64,000 nt of DNA. Source: an uncultured Cryomorphaceae bacterium (GTDB lineage Bacteria; Bacteroidota; Bacteroidia; Flavobacteriales; Schleiferiaceae). The notes below the pieces were generated by a model, which worked only from the letters and a program-made list of their open reading frames with translations, was not told the DNA's origin and did no database searches. Positions 34,503 to 43,511 of the stretch are shown in pieces; positions within the stretch are counted from its first letter, which is position 1, and the number at the start of each line of letters is the position of its first letter. The translations under genes and the position numbers were made by a program. The stretch spans positions 884,068 through 948,067 of the forward strand of contig CAKZJV010000007.1 in assembly GCA_937120475.1 (NCBI GenBank), given 5' to 3'.

Positions 34503-35399
34503 CTATATCAGCTGACCTATACCAAAGAGCAAGGCAAACAGTAAAGTAGCCAAAGCCAACATTTTTAAGAGTGGTTCAAAGTCAGCGGATTGTTGGCCTT
34601 TTACCGCCCGGTACAGGTTTAACAGTACCAGGGGAATGCTGAGAAAATACAGATTTTGCCAAAAACTGCCCGGTACTATGGCATTGTAAACATAGGCCAG
34701 GTCCAGGGCCAAAATCAATAAAGCCCCGTGGTAATATTTGGCACCACGCAAGCCCATCAACACGGCCAGCGTGCGCTTGTTGTTTTTACGATCTTCTTCA
34801 ATATCACGCATATTGTTGAGGTTTAACACACCGATAGCCAGGAAACCCAATGAGGTAGCGGGTAAAAAAACCTCCCAATTTAAAAGATTGGACTGCAGAA
34901 AGTAAGACCCCACAACCCCCACATAACCGAAAAACAGTAACACCGATAAATCACCCAGACCGTGGTAGCCATAGGCCCTGCGGCCTACGGTATAGGTTAT
35001 AGCGGCAATTATGGCCAAAACCCCTAAACCGATAAAGCCCAAGGTTACTATAATGGGGAGGTCGCGCGTGGCGATAATGCTGAGCCAGGAACCAAAAACA
35101 AAGGATAAGACTGAAAAAAGAATTACCGCCTTACGCATTTGCTGTGAACTGATCCAGCCACTGGCTACCGCCCGCTGTTCACCGGTACGATTGGCATCAG
35201 AGCCTTTAATGCCATCACCATAATCATTGGCATAGTTGCTCAGCACCTGGTAGCAAAGGGTTGTTAATAAACTTAAAATGAATATTAGGGTGTCATAGTG
35301 GCCATTGGAAGCAGCCAGGCAGGTACCCAAAATGATACTGGAAAATGCCAACGGCAAGGTTCGAAGGCGCGCAGCGGCCACCCAGTGTTTCAATTGCAT
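34503..35399 (-). CDS. menA: 1,4-dihydroxy-2-naphthoate polyprenyltransferase
   Basis: UbiA-superfamily inner membrane prenyltransferase of 298 residues which joins the naphthoquinone ring to its isoprenoid tail, giving demethylmenaquinone. The first aspartate-rich motif is NYANDYGDGIKGSDA near 56-70, the second NMRDIEEDRKNNKRTLAV near 194-211; eight or nine membrane helices are spread through the protein. ATG 35399. The preceding bPH2 gene ends 45 nt upstream and menC follows 1 nt downstream. Confidence 0.95.
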   Translation of the reverse strand: MQLKHWVAAARLRTLPLAFSSIILGTCLAASNGHYDTLIFILSLLTTLCYQVLSNYANDYGDGIKGSDANRTGEQRAVASGWISSQQMRKAVILFSVLSFVFGSWLSIIATRDLPIIVTLGFIGLGVLAIIAAITYTVGRRAYGYHGLGDLSVLLFFGYVGVVGSYFLQSNLLNWEVFLPATSLGFLAIGVLNLNNMRDIEEDRKNNKRTLAVLMGLRGAKYYHGALLILALDLAYVYNAIVPGSFWQNLYFLSIPLVLLNLYRAVKGQQSADFEPLLKMLALATLLFALLFGIGQLI

Positions 35400-35444
35400 G
35401 CGTTGATTTTATGGGCGAAGATAAAGTTCCCCGGGCATTTGACT

Positions 35445-36929
35445 CTACATCCAGTCCTTTTGTGTGCCTTCCACGCGGTACAACACGTAGTTATAAACCT
35501 CACGGGCCTCCTGTTCATTCATTTGCAGCATGCGTAAGCGACCGGCTGCGGTATAAAGGTCGAGGTGCACCAGTTTTCTTCGCCTTTGAAAAATATTCTG
35601 CGCCAGCCTTACATTCTGCACCTTGAAAAGCTTGAGAGCGGCCGTTTCGGGAAAAACCCAACCTTTGGAGAGCAATATCATTTCTTTATTGCAGGCCAGC
35701 TTAACGGTAGGCTGGTATCGCCAGGCCAAATAAATACCGGAAAGAAGCCACAGGGCGGCCACACTCCAGAAAAGGGGAAACAAAAAGCCTAACCCGGCCA
35801 GCATAAGTGCAGGAATAAGGCCCGTCCATATACTGCGCTGCACAATTAAGAAGGTAGAAGCTTTAAACTCCACCATTTCGGAAGATTGCCACTCCGGCAA
35901 AAAGCTATCCTTAATTACCTGCAATTGCTCGAACCGAAGACCGGGAACCTTGAGCGACTGGCGATCGCTGGATTCGAGGCTACCGGCTTGCTTAACCACG
36001 AGGGTGCGCAGTCCTGCCAGTTTACGCAGCGGGTTACTGCTCCATTTTATGAACTGTATTTTACTGCGCGGTATCTGGTATTCCACCCTTCGCAAAAGCC
36101 CTGAAATTAGTTTGGCCCCGCTGCCATCGATGAAAAAACGGAGGTTGTAATAGCGTAAAAAGGACTGAATGAGAGAAAGTACCACCGCTACCACCGCAAA
36201 AACTCCAACGGCTAAGGGCAGTATTTGTAGCCAACGGTTTACCACAAAGTTTTTTTGGGTTTCAAAAATGGGTTCAAAACGTTGCAGGTACTCTTCAAAC
36301 TGCCAGAAGTAACCAAAAATAACCGCCATAAGGGCAAGCCCGTTGCGCAGGTGGTTCTCGGTAATTCCAACCCGTAAAACATCTGCAGGACTCAGCTTTA
36401 CCAAAGGTTCAGAAGGCCCGGTTTCCCACTCCGCATCTTCCTCTCCTTCCTCCTGTTCCTGGTTTTGCTTTTTCATGCGGATGAGGAAATTTTGGATGTT
36501 GCGGGCGTAATTTCCCTCCAACGCAGCAATTTCGATTTCCTTTTGTGAGGAGCCAGCCGTATCCACTTTTAATCCAACAACACCTAAAATTCTTTGTACG
36601 GGATTTTGATTGATGTGAACCGACTGAATACGGTCAAAGGGAATAGTAACCTTATCCCTACTGAGGACCCCTTTTTCAATGATGAATTGCTGCCCGCTTA
36701 CGTAAAAAAAGAACCTGCGGTACTGCAGTATCGAGGTGATTAATAAAGCGAATACGATCAGGGAAATTATAACCTGGAACCAGCCCGAAGAAAGATCGAC
36801 CTGGAAAAGATATTGTCCGAAGAAAAAGGAAATAAAAATGTTTACCCCGGTTCTGAGGTTTTTAAAGAACAGCACCACCACACTAACCGTGGCTTGCCTT
36901 TTGGGCTGTTTAAGGTCCGGCTCATTCAT
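35445..36929 (-). CDS. Membrane protein with repeated bPH2 domains (YdbT-like)
   Basis: About 494 residues. I choose ATG 36929 (MNEPDLKQPKRQ) over GTG 36938. Paired membrane helices occur near 20-60, 195-255 and 365-410, each followed by a bacterial pleckstrin-homology (bPH2, DUF304) domain: IPFDRIQSVHINQNPVQR near 95-112, IPRSKIQFIKWSSNPLRKLAG near 290-310, and a third with KLFKVQNVRLAQNIFQRR near 430-447. An acidic low-complexity insert (QEQEEGEEDAEWE) lies near 155. B. subtilis YdbT with YdbS is the closest known pair and has been linked to resistance to peptides, but the biochemical function is unknown. It overlaps the partner gene by 8 nt. Confidence 0.88.
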   Translation of the reverse strand: MNEPDLKQPKRQATVSVVVLFFKNLRTGVNIFISFFFGQYLFQVDLSSGWFQVIISLIVFALLITSILQYRRFFFYVSGQQFIIEKGVLSRDKVTIPFDRIQSVHINQNPVQRILGVVGLKVDTAGSSQKEIEIAALEGNYARNIQNFLIRMKKQNQEQEEGEEDAEWETGPSEPLVKLSPADVLRVGITENHLRNGLALMAVIFGYFWQFEEYLQRFEPIFETQKNFVVNRWLQILPLAVGVFAVVAVVLSLIQSFLRYYNLRFFIDGSGAKLISGLLRRVEYQIPRSKIQFIKWSSNPLRKLAGLRTLVVKQAGSLESSDRQSLKVPGLRFEQLQVIKDSFLPEWQSSEMVEFKASTFLIVQRSIWTGLIPALMLAGLGFLFPLFWSVAALWLLSGIYLAWRYQPTVKLACNKEMILLSKGWVFPETAALKLFKVQNVRLAQNIFQRRRKLVHLDLYTAAGRLRMLQMNEQEAREVYNYVLYRVEGTQKDWM

Positions 36930-37425
36930 AACGGGCACTTAGCCGGGTAATATGGTCACGTAAACGATGAGCTGCCTCCTTTTTTAAGCCACCGATGCTC
37001 AGATCGCTGGTGGAGCCCCCGGCTGTGTATATCCGTACCGAGGCCAGTTCAAAGAGTCTCCCCAATGGTCCCTGGCTAACTTCACAGTGCTGAAGGCGAT
37101 TAAGTGGTATGCTGGTCATCGAAAAAAATAGCAATCCACTTTTGTAGCTAATGTCGTTTTCGCGCAAGGCATAGCCCTTGATCTTAAAACCACGCACCTC
37201 TATAAAAGTGACCAACAAGGCTAAAACCAAAAGCGGAGCTATCAGCATCCACAAGGCTAAACTGGCTGAAAAGCTTACAAATACTAAAATACCGGCTGCT
37301 ATCAGGAAAAAAATTCCCCAACCCGTGAGGCGCATCCACAGGTAATCCGGTTCCAGCGAATGAAACTCCACTTCTTCAATTTGCGGCAGTTCATCAGGTT
37401 CTATCTGAAGGTTGCTGAATAACAT
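36922..37425 (-). CDS. bPH2 domain membrane protein (YdbS-like)
   Basis: 167 residues: two membrane helices (about 33-55 and 58-78) and one bPH2 domain with SIPLNRLQHCEVSQGPLGR near 107-125 and the VRIYTAGGS element near 135-143. It is the one-domain partner of the three-domain protein that follows. Its ATG shares one base with the menD stop (TAATG), so both bPH2 genes are embedded in the men operon between menD and menA. Confidence 0.87.
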   Translation of the reverse strand: MLFSNLQIEPDELPQIEEVEFHSLEPDYLWMRLTGWGIFFLIAAGILVFVSFSASLALWMLIAPLLVLALLVTFIEVRGFKIKGYALRENDISYKSGLLFFSMTSIPLNRLQHCEVSQGPLGRLFELASVRIYTAGGSTSDLSIGGLKKEAAHRLRDHITRLSARYE

Positions 37426-39110
37426 TAAGCTCCTTTTATGGCTTTAAAATAGTCTTTTAAAACCTCCGGGCTTTCCAGCCGGGGGGTAAAAATTTCTAAG
37501 ATAGCCCGTTCGCGTTTATTGAAAAACCCGGGGAGTATTTTGCGTAGTTCTTCTTTACCGTGGGCCGATTGATACTCGATTTTAAAAGTATCGGCTACAC
37601 CCCGGGCATTTAAATTATGTACCGTTTCCTGGTAGGTTTCCAGGCTCTTCTGGCCTTCCGGACCCGGGATAATTCTGAAAATATTCCCTCCCTGATTATT
37701 GAGGATAATGATCTTGATATTATCGGGTAGGCGATTATTCCAAAAGGCGTTGGAATCGTAGAGAAAGGCCACATCACCGGTGATGAGGGTCAGTTGCTTA
37801 TTGGTGGTTAGGGCGTGACCGATGGCAGTGGCGGTACAACCGTCTATTCCACTGGTACCCCGGTTGGCATAATGTTCACGACCGGTGGGGTGATCGAACA
37901 ATTGGGCGTAGCGGATGGCGGCACTATTGGCGCAGTGCAAAATACCATCCTCCGGCATCTGTTCTAAAATTTGTCCGAAGGCGGTAAGATCTGAAAATAC
38001 CGCTGACTCTATGAAAGCCGTGTGTGTGTTTTGCTTTTCGCGATTTATGCCCAGCCAATGATCAGAATAAGAAGATTCTCGTTTATCGGTAAACTCAAAA
38101 AGCTGCTCAAAAAAATTATCGGCCTGAACCGGAATTACGGTTTGTAAACATTGAAAACTATCCCTCAACTCTCCGGCTTCATCCACATGCCAATGGTGCT
38201 TTGGTACATGGTCTTTCAGAAATTTTTTCACCATCTTACTTACTATTTCCCCGCCTATGGTGATCAAAAGATCGGGGGCCAGTCCGGCTTTTTCTTCCTC
38301 ACTAATGGTATTGATTAAACGGTCGATGGTGGAAATGGCGTTAGGCAGTGAAAGATTACTCACCGTTTCGGAGAGTACCAAGAAGGGGCTGCGCTCATTC
38401 AATTCTTGTATAGCTTCCTCCAGCCAGGGGTTGCTGTCCATTTGCCCGGCCAGTATCATTATTTTCGGGGCATTATTCCAAAGTTCACCCAGGCCGGTAA
38501 GGTAGTCCTCATCTAAAAGGAGTTCCGGTTTAAGCTTTTGGATAAGGTGAACTTCTTCCTGCTCCGGCATATCGGCAACGGTTTCATACAGTGGCTCGTT
38601 AAAAGGCACGTTTACATGCACTGGCCCTTGGTGCAGTTCCATCATGGCCTGGTTCAGCAGCCGCTGGTTGTAATGCCGGGAAAGTTCATCAGCCGGATCA
38701 CGGAGCAAATTGGCTGAAAAACAAATGTGCTGCTCAAAAATATTCTCCTGCCGTATGGTTTGCCCCATTCCCTGATCAATAAACTCTTTGGGGCGGTCAG
38801 CGGTAATTAGCAATAAAGGTAAACGTTGATAAAAAGCCTCCGTTACTGCCGGATAAAAATTAACGGCAGCCGAGCCTGAACTGCAAATTACGGCTACCGG
38901 AGCCTTTAAGCCTATGGTCATACCCATAGCGGTAAAAGCAGCTACTCTTTCATCGGGCACGGAAATACACTCGTAATCGGCATCAGCCGTAAAGGCTAAT
39001 ATAAGGGGAGCATTACGGCTTCCGGGAGCAATTACCACGTGGCGACAATGGTGGGCCTTGAGTATTTTGGCCACATAACGGGCGTTTAAAAGGGCCGAAG
39101 TTTCAGGCAT
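37425..39110 (-). CDS. menD: 2-Succinyl-5-enolpyruvyl-6-hydroxy-3-cyclohexene-1-carboxylate synthase
   Basis: ThDP-dependent enzyme of 561 residues that adds a succinyl semialdehyde unit from 2-oxoglutarate to isochorismate. The N-terminal pyrimidine-binding domain shows VIAPGSRNAPL near 23-33 and the activating glutamate in SVPDERVAAF near 52; QGMGQTIRQ near 110-118 follows. The ThDP-Mg loop is GDVAFLYDSNAFWNN near 440-454, a version of GD-x(24-30)-NN, with NNQGGNIF after it. ATG 39110, 3 nt after menF; TAATG overlap with the next gene. Confidence 0.96.
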   Translation of the reverse strand: MPETSALLNARYVAKILKAHHCRHVVIAPGSRNAPLILAFTADADYECISVPDERVAAFTAMGMTIGLKAPVAVICSSGSAAVNFYPAVTEAFYQRLPLLLITADRPKEFIDQGMGQTIRQENIFEQHICFSANLLRDPADELSRHYNQRLLNQAMMELHQGPVHVNVPFNEPLYETVADMPEQEEVHLIQKLKPELLLDEDYLTGLGELWNNAPKIMILAGQMDSNPWLEEAIQELNERSPFLVLSETVSNLSLPNAISTIDRLINTISEEEKAGLAPDLLITIGGEIVSKMVKKFLKDHVPKHHWHVDEAGELRDSFQCLQTVIPVQADNFFEQLFEFTDKRESSYSDHWLGINREKQNTHTAFIESAVFSDLTAFGQILEQMPEDGILHCANSAAIRYAQLFDHPTGREHYANRGTSGIDGCTATAIGHALTTNKQLTLITGDVAFLYDSNAFWNNRLPDNIKIIILNNQGGNIFRIIPGPEGQKSLETYQETVHNLNARGVADTFKIEYQSAHGKEELRKILPGFFNKRERAILEIFTPRLESPEVLKDYFKAIKGA

Positions 39111-39113
39111 ATT

Positions 39114-40076
39114 TTATCGGTCTTGGATTACCTTTAAAAGGGTTTGCATTTTGGCTTCGGTTTCCTCCCACTCATCGGCAGGTACCGAATCGGCTAATAT
39201 ACCGCCACCAGCGTATAAAGTTACTGCATCACTATACACTTGCATACACCTAAGGTTTACATAGTAATGGAAAGCCTCCGGGTTTTTTAAACCGAAATAA
39301 CCAGTATAGTAATCACGTTTATGCCGTTCGTTTTCAAATATATATTGTAATGCTTCCTGCCGGGGATAGCCGCCCACGGCCGGGGTAGGGTGCAGCTCGT
39401 GAAGCAATTGCTCAACATCCAGTTTTCCCGTAACATCGGCCTGAAGGTGGTTTACAAAATGTACCAGGTTACCGGCCTCCATGGGGCTGCGCTCCATCAC
39501 CTCCACAGCGGACAGGCCCTTTGCGGATGTCAATACCCTTAGAATATAACGTGTTACGATAGCTTGCTCCTCTTCTTCCTTGGCCGTAAAGCTATGCTCC
39601 TCCCCTTTTTTGCGGGTTCCGGCCAGGCTCATACTATTCACTAAGCCATCGCTGCACGATATCAATAGTTCCGGTGAAGCTCCCATCCAGGTTCCGCTAT
39701 CCTCATGGTGAAATAAATAAACGCAGGCCCGTGGGTATTGCTCGCGCAAAGCATGAAACCACAGTAAGGGACGGCTTTTCATCTTTAAGGTCAACGGTCT
39801 TGAAATCACCACCTTTCCCCAACGTTCAGCGGCAATGGTACGGGCGGTATTTTGGATGAGTGTCAGGTAATTTTCACGGCTGTAATTCTGGTTCCCAGCC
39901 GGAGCTTCGGGCAAGCTGGGTTCCGGAGCTTCATCAATTTCTTCCAGGTAAACCCGTATTCGCTTTCTTTCAGTGGTAAAGGGCACAAAGTCAAATTGCA
40001 GTTCCGAATCCTTTACCTCCCGGAAAACCCTGTATTCCTTTGAGCCCGGTGGGCTGTAGTACAATAAGGTTTGCAA
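39114..40076 (-). CDS. menF: Isochorismate synthase
   Basis: Chorismate-binding enzyme of 320 residues that makes isochorismate, the first menaquinone-specific step. Conserved elements are WMGASPELLI near 133-142, SLAGTRKKGEEH near 153-164, the HPTPAVGGYPRQEAL segment near 232-246, and YTGYFGL near 261, ending with the GGGI element near 295. The start is TTG 40076, 4 nt after the menI stop. It is shorter than E. coli MenF (431) through a reduced N-terminal subdomain, which appears normal for Bacteroidota. Related anthranilate or aminodeoxychorismate synthases are excluded mainly by position. Confidence 0.92.
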   Translation of the reverse strand: MQTLLYYSPPGSKEYRVFREVKDSELQFDFVPFTTERKRIRVYLEEIDEAPEPSLPEAPAGNQNYSRENYLTLIQNTARTIAAERWGKVVISRPLTLKMKSRPLLWFHALREQYPRACVYLFHHEDSGTWMGASPELLISCSDGLVNSMSLAGTRKKGEEHSFTAKEEEEQAIVTRYILRVLTSAKGLSAVEVMERSPMEAGNLVHFVNHLQADVTGKLDVEQLLHELHPTPAVGGYPRQEALQYIFENERHKRDYYTGYFGLKNPEAFHYYVNLRCMQVYSDAVTLYAGGGILADSVPADEWEETEAKMQTLLKVIQDR

Positions 40077-40080
40077 AATA

Positions 40081-40506
40081 TTAAGCCTTAAGGGGAACTA
40101 TCATATTGGTGAGCTTGCAGTGGGATACCAACTTACCTTCCTCATCCTCAATCCGTATTTCCCATAAATGGGTACTGCGGCCTTTATGTAAAATTTGGGC
40201 GGTGGCCGTTACCGTACCCTCCTTTTTGCTACGTATATGATTACAACTGATCTCAATGCCCAAAACCGCGTATTCGGAAGGATCGGCATAAAGGCAGCTG
40301 GAGGCACTGCCCAGGCTTTCGGCCAGTGCTGCTGAGGCCCCGCCATGTAATAAACCCATAGGTTGATGAACCCTGGGATTAACCGGCATGGTAGCTTTTA
40401 CCATCCCCGCCTCGGCATCCACATCCACGTATTGGATGTTCAGGGTTTCCATCAAGGTACCGGGAACCATATCATTAAAGCGTTTCAGAATTTCGCTTTT
40501 CTCCAT
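40081..40506 (-). CDS. menI: Hotdog-fold thioesterase, probable 1,4-dihydroxy-2-naphthoyl-CoA hydrolase
   Basis: PaaI/MenI-type hotdog thioesterase of 141 residues. The signature HGGASAALAESLGS spans 54-67 with the likely catalytic E63; NHIRSKKEGTVTATA near 88-102 follows the family pattern. At the head of the men operon it probably cleaves DHNA-CoA made by MenB, although menB itself is not in the window. ATG 40506 is preceded by a perfect -7 box. Confidence 0.88.
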   Translation of the reverse strand: MEKSEILKRFNDMVPGTLMETLNIQYVDVDAEAGMVKATMPVNPRVHQPMGLLHGGASAALAESLGSASSCLYADPSEYAVLGIEISCNHIRSKKEGTVTATAQILHKGRSTHLWEIRIEDEEGKLVSHCKLTNMIVPLKA

Positions 40507-40530
40507 AAAACTGTAGTATTAAAGTATGGA

Positions 40531-40557
40531 CAAAGTTAAAATATAGGTTTTGGCCAA
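40531..40557 (-). promoter_or_regulatory. Promoter of the men operon
   Basis: On the minus strand TTG, a 16-nt spacer, and TAACTTTG (positions 40538-40531), a perfect TAnnTTTG -7 box, precede menI. A start near 40526 would leave a leader of about 20 nt. The spacer is 1 nt shorter than the usual 17-23. Confidence 0.55.
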
Positions 40558-40561
40558 TAGC

Positions 40562-40672
40562 TCAGATCACAAAAATCAACACATCACGCAGCAAGTACCA
40601 GCATAGCGATAGAATAATCGCCTTAAGTACGATGAGGAAAAAAACGCGAATAGCCCGCTCTCTTTGCGACAT
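40562..40672 (-). CDS. 36-residue single-pass membrane peptide (new small ORF)
   Basis: Short gene starting ATG 40672 and ending TGA 40562. The product has a charged N-terminus (MSQRERAIR), a continuous hydrophobic helix from about residue 9 to 28 (VFFLIVLKAIILSLCWYLL), an RD pair and a short hydrophobic end (VLIFVI). A perfect -7 box TAATTTTG lies 20 nt upstream. It stands 55 nt before menI on the same strand, so it could lead the men operon. I do not know a family; the case rests on promoter, start and membrane pattern. Confidence 0.5.
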   Translation of the reverse strand: MSQRERAIRVFFLIVLKAIILSLCWYLLRDVLIFVI

Positions 40673-40691
40673 GAAAGTAATTTGCCTGTGG

Positions 40692-40699
40692 CAAAATTA
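40692..40699 (-). promoter_or_regulatory. -7 box of the 36-residue membrane peptide gene
   Basis: TAATTTTG on the minus strand (CAAAATTA on plus) is a perfect TAnnTTTG match, 19 nt before ATG 40672. I find no TTG at the normal -33 distance. Between this site and the thrS box at 40836 (about 136 nt) nothing else stands out. Confidence 0.4.
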
Positions 40700-40835
40700 C
40701 AGGATAATGAAGCTTAGGGGCAGATATTTCGGTTTAACCGCAGGATTTTAATGTTGAAACAAATAGGGCTTGTCTTCTTTTGAGTTTAGCAGGCCCAAAA
40801 GCCTTATCGGATAAGACCGGAGCGAGTCATTTTAT

Positions 40836-40843
40836 TATCTTTG
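40836..40843 (+). promoter_or_regulatory. -7 box of the thrS-infC-rpmI-rplT operon
   Basis: TATCTTTG, a perfect TAnnTTTG match with the frequently seen TC spacer and following GC, gives a start near 40848 and a leader of about 28 nt before thrS. No -33 TTG is obvious. There is no room for a T-box or other long leader after this start. Confidence 0.55.
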
Positions 40844-40875
40844 CACGCTTAAATTAAACCGTTTAAAATCGCTTT

Positions 40876-42810
40876 ATGATCAAGATCACCTTGCCGGATG
40901 GCAGCGTTAAGGAATTTCCTGAGGGTTCATCGGCCTTTGACGTGGCTATGGGCATTAGCTCAGGCCTGGCCCGTAATGTTTTATCCGCAAGCTTTAACGG
41001 TCAAACGGTAGAAACGCGTGAGCCCCTACCTGGCGATGGTGAGTTGATTTTGTACACCTGGGATAACCCGGAAGGCCAAAAAGCTTTTTGGCATAGTTCA
41101 GCCCACGTGTTGGCACAAACCCTGGAACAAATGTACCCGGGTATCAAACTAACCATTGGGCCGGCCATTGATAACGGCTTTTATTATGATGTTGATTTAG
41201 GAGAACACAGCATAGGGGAAGCTGATTTTGCGGCTATTGAAAAGAAAATGCTGGAAAATGCCCGCGCCAAATCGGAGTTTAAAATGCGGGAGGTAAGTAA
41301 GGCCGATGCCCTGCAAGCCTACAGTGATAATGAGTTTAAAACCGAGCTGATCCAAAATTTGCAGGACGGGGAAATTACCTTTTGCGATCATGCTGAGTTT
41401 ACGGACCTGTGCCGCGGTGGACACCTCCCCAATACCGGTTTTATTAAAGCCGTAAAAATTATGAATGTGGCGGGTGCCTACTGGCGGGGTGACGAAAATA
41501 AACCTCAGCTTACCCGTATTTACGGAATTTCCTTCCCCAAGGCTTCCATGCTTACCGAATACCTGGAAAGACTGGAAGAAGCCAAAAAACGTGATCACCG
41601 CAAACTGGGCAAGGAGTTAGAGCTGTTTACCTTTTCCCAAAAAGTTGGACAAGGGTTACCGCTATGGCTGCCTAAAGGTGCCGAACTGAGGGAAAGGTTG
41701 GAGCAGTTCCTCAAAAAAGCCCAACGCAAAGCGGGCTATGAGCCGGTAATCAGTCCACACATCGGCAACAAGGAACTCTATGTAACCAGCGGCCACTACG
41801 CCAAGTATGGTAAAGACAGCTTTCAACCCATCCACACTCCCGAAGAGGATGAGGAGTACCTGTTAAAGCCCATGAATTGCCCGCATCACTGCGAGATCTA
41901 CAAAAGCCAGCCACGCTCCTATCGCGACCTTCCCATTCGTTTTGCAGAGTTCGGAACGGTATATCGTTACGAGCAAAGTGGCGAGTTACACGGACTTACC
42001 CGGGTAAGGGGGTTTACACAGGATGACGCTCACCTTTTTTGCATGCCCGATCAATTGAAGGATGAATTCAAGAAGGTGATAGACCTGGTGCTCTACATCT
42101 TTAAAACCCTTGATTTTAAGGAATATACCGCTCAAATCTCCCTGCGCGATAAGGAAGACCGCAGCAAGTACATCGGTTCGGACGAAAACTGGGAAAAGGC
42201 GGAACAGGCCATTATTGAGGCAGCCGAAGAAAAACAACTCAATACCATTGTGGAATACGGTGAAGCGGCCTTTTACGGACCTAAGCTTGATTTTATGGTA
42301 AAAGATGCCCTGGGCAGGCAGTGGCAATTGGGAACCATACAAGTGGATTATAACCTTCCCGAGCGTTTTGAACTGGAGTATAAAGGGGCTGACAATGAAA
42401 TGCACCGCCCGGTAATGATCCACCGTGCACCTTTTGGCAGCATGGAGCGTTTTGTAGCCGTACTGCTGGAACACTGTGGTGGCGATTTTCCACTGTGGCT
42501 TACCCCCAACCAGGTGATCATTTTGCCTATCAGCGAAAAATACGCTGCATACGCGGACAAAGTTTCGTATTTGCTTAAAAATTACGACCTTCGCACGCTC
42601 GTTGACCATCGCAGTGAAAAAACCGGACGCAAAATCCGTGATGCTGAGTTGGCCAAAATTCCTTACATGCTTATTGTAGGTGAGCAAGAGGAAGTTGCCG
42701 GTACCGTATCGGTGCGGAAACACGGAGATGGTGATCAGGGCACAATGAGTATTGAAGACTTTGCCAGCCTTGTAAACCAGGAGGTAAACGAAAAAATCGG
42801 TGCCTTTTAA
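40876..42810 (+). CDS. thrS: Threonyl-tRNA synthetase
   Basis: Class II synthetase of 644 residues, full length. The TGS domain is at 1-62, the editing domain (about 65-225) has the [13 protein letters not shown] and CRGGHL metal-binding motifs, the catalytic domain shows motif 2 in [13 protein letters not shown] and [23 protein letters not shown] (about 335-395), and motif 3 with [11 protein letters not shown] near 516-526. The anticodon-binding domain forms the last 110 residues. It heads the translation operon thrS-infC-rpmI-rplT, an order conserved in many bacteria. Confidence 0.98.
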   Translation: MIKITLPDGSVKEFPEGSSAFDVAMGISSGLARNVLSASFNGQTVETREPLPGDGELILYTWDNPEGQKAFWHSSAHVLAQTLEQMYPGIKLTIGPAIDNGFYYDVDLGEHSIGEADFAAIEKKMLENARAKSEFKMREVSKADALQAYSDNEFKTELIQNLQDGEITFCDHAEFTDLCRGGHLPNTGFIKAVKIMNVAGAYWRGDENKPQLTRIYGISFPKASMLTEYLERLEEAKKRDHRKLGKELELFTFSQKVGQGLPLWLPKGAELRERLEQFLKKAQRKAGYEPVISPHIGNKELYVTSGHYAKYGKDSFQPIHTPEEDEEYLLKPMNCPHHCEIYKSQPRSYRDLPIRFAEFGTVYRYEQSGELHGLTRVRGFTQDDAHLFCMPDQLKDEFKKVIDLVLYIFKTLDFKEYTAQISLRDKEDRSKYIGSDENWEKAEQAIIEAAEEKQLNTIVEYGEAAFYGPKLDFMVKDALGRQWQLGTIQVDYNLPERFELEYKGADNEMHRPVMIHRAPFGSMERFVAVLLEHCGGDFPLWLTPNQVIILPISEKYAAYADKVSYLLKNYDLRTLVDHRSEKTGRKIRDAELAKIPYMLIVGEQEEVAGTVSVRKHGDGDQGTMSIEDFASLVNQEVNEKIGAF

Positions 42811-42838
42811 ACTAAAAACTAATTAAAAGAAAGAAACT

Positions 42839-43405
42839 CTGGCTAAAAGATTTAACCGAGGACGCAGAGGTTTTCAGCCAAGAAAACCGCAAGAAGACGC
42901 GCACGTAATTAATGATAAAATACGATTTCCCAAGGTACGGATCGTAGGTGATAACATAGAAGAACAAGGTGTTTACGCTACGAGTAAAGCCCTGGAAATG
43001 GCTAAGGAACAAGAGCTGGATCTTGTGCTGATTGCTGATAAGGCTGACCCTCCGGTTGTTAAAATCGTAGATTACAAAAAGTTCCTATACGACCAGAAGA
43101 AAAAACAAAAGGAAATAGCGCAAAAAGCGCAGAAAACCGTGGTTAAGGAAATCCGTTTCGGACCTAATACCGATGACCACGACTATGAGTTTAAAAGACG
43201 AAATGCGGAGAAATTCCTGGATGAAGGGGCTAAATTGAAAGCCTACGTATTTTTTAAGGGACGCTCCATCGTTTTTAAAGATAAAGGTGAAATATTGTTG
43301 TTGCGATTGGCGCAGGACCTTGAAGATGTAGGCAAAGTAGAAAGTATGCCTAAACTGGAAGGTAAACGCATGATCATGATGATGGCACCGAAAAAGGGCA
43401 AATAG
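42839..43405 (+). CDS. infC: Translation initiation factor IF-3, CTG start
   Basis: IF-3 of 188 residues. An internal ATG at 42998 would remove the N-terminal domain; the frame is open upstream to a TAA at 42824-42826. The only plausible initiator between that stop and the conserved [16 protein letters not shown] segment is CTG 42839-42841, giving [17 protein letters not shown], with purine-rich AAAAGAAAGAAA before it. The N-domain ends near residue 85; the C-domain has [17 protein letters not shown] and the RNA-binding [10 protein letters not shown]. Rare start codons in infC are the basis of IF-3 autoregulation in E. coli (AUU), so the same control is likely here. It begins 28 nt after thrS. 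Confidence 0.9.
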   Translation: MAKRFNRGRRGFQPRKPQEDAHVINDKIRFPKVRIVGDNIEEQGVYATSKALEMAKEQELDLVLIADKADPPVVKIVDYKKFLYDQKKKQKEIAQKAQKTVVKEIRFGPNTDDHDYEFKRRNAEKFLDEGAKLKAYVFFKGRSIVFKDKGEILLLRLAQDLEDVGKVESMPKLEGKRMIMMMAPKKGK

Positions 43406-43423
43406 ACCATAAATGAGAGTTTC

Positions 43424-43446
43424 GATATCAGAGTTAATCTGAAATC
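43424..43446 (+). promoter_or_regulatory. Hairpin in the infC-rpmI spacer
   Basis: GAT-A-TCAGA pairs with TCTGA-A-ATC around a GTTAA loop (5 bp, an A-A mismatch, 3 bp). It lies 18 nt after the infC stop within a 106-nt spacer that holds no gene. It could be an RNA-processing or ribosomal-protein binding site; no U run follows, so it is not a terminator. Confidence 0.25.
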
Positions 43447-43511
43447 TTACCTCCAAAATCTAAGCTCTTAAAATAAAAAGTAAGTAAGAACCCGAAATAA
43501 AGCGAAGAAAG

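Noticed and set aside
40507-40875. tRNA or T-box leader in the largest gap
   Set aside because: No cloverleaf, no T-box core and no CCA end are visible; the gap holds the men promoter, the 36-residue peptide gene and the thrS -7 box.
41986-42723. 245-codon open frame antisense to thrS
   Set aside because: Shadow of thrS on the other strand; no recognisable motif, no promoter box and no homology that I can see.
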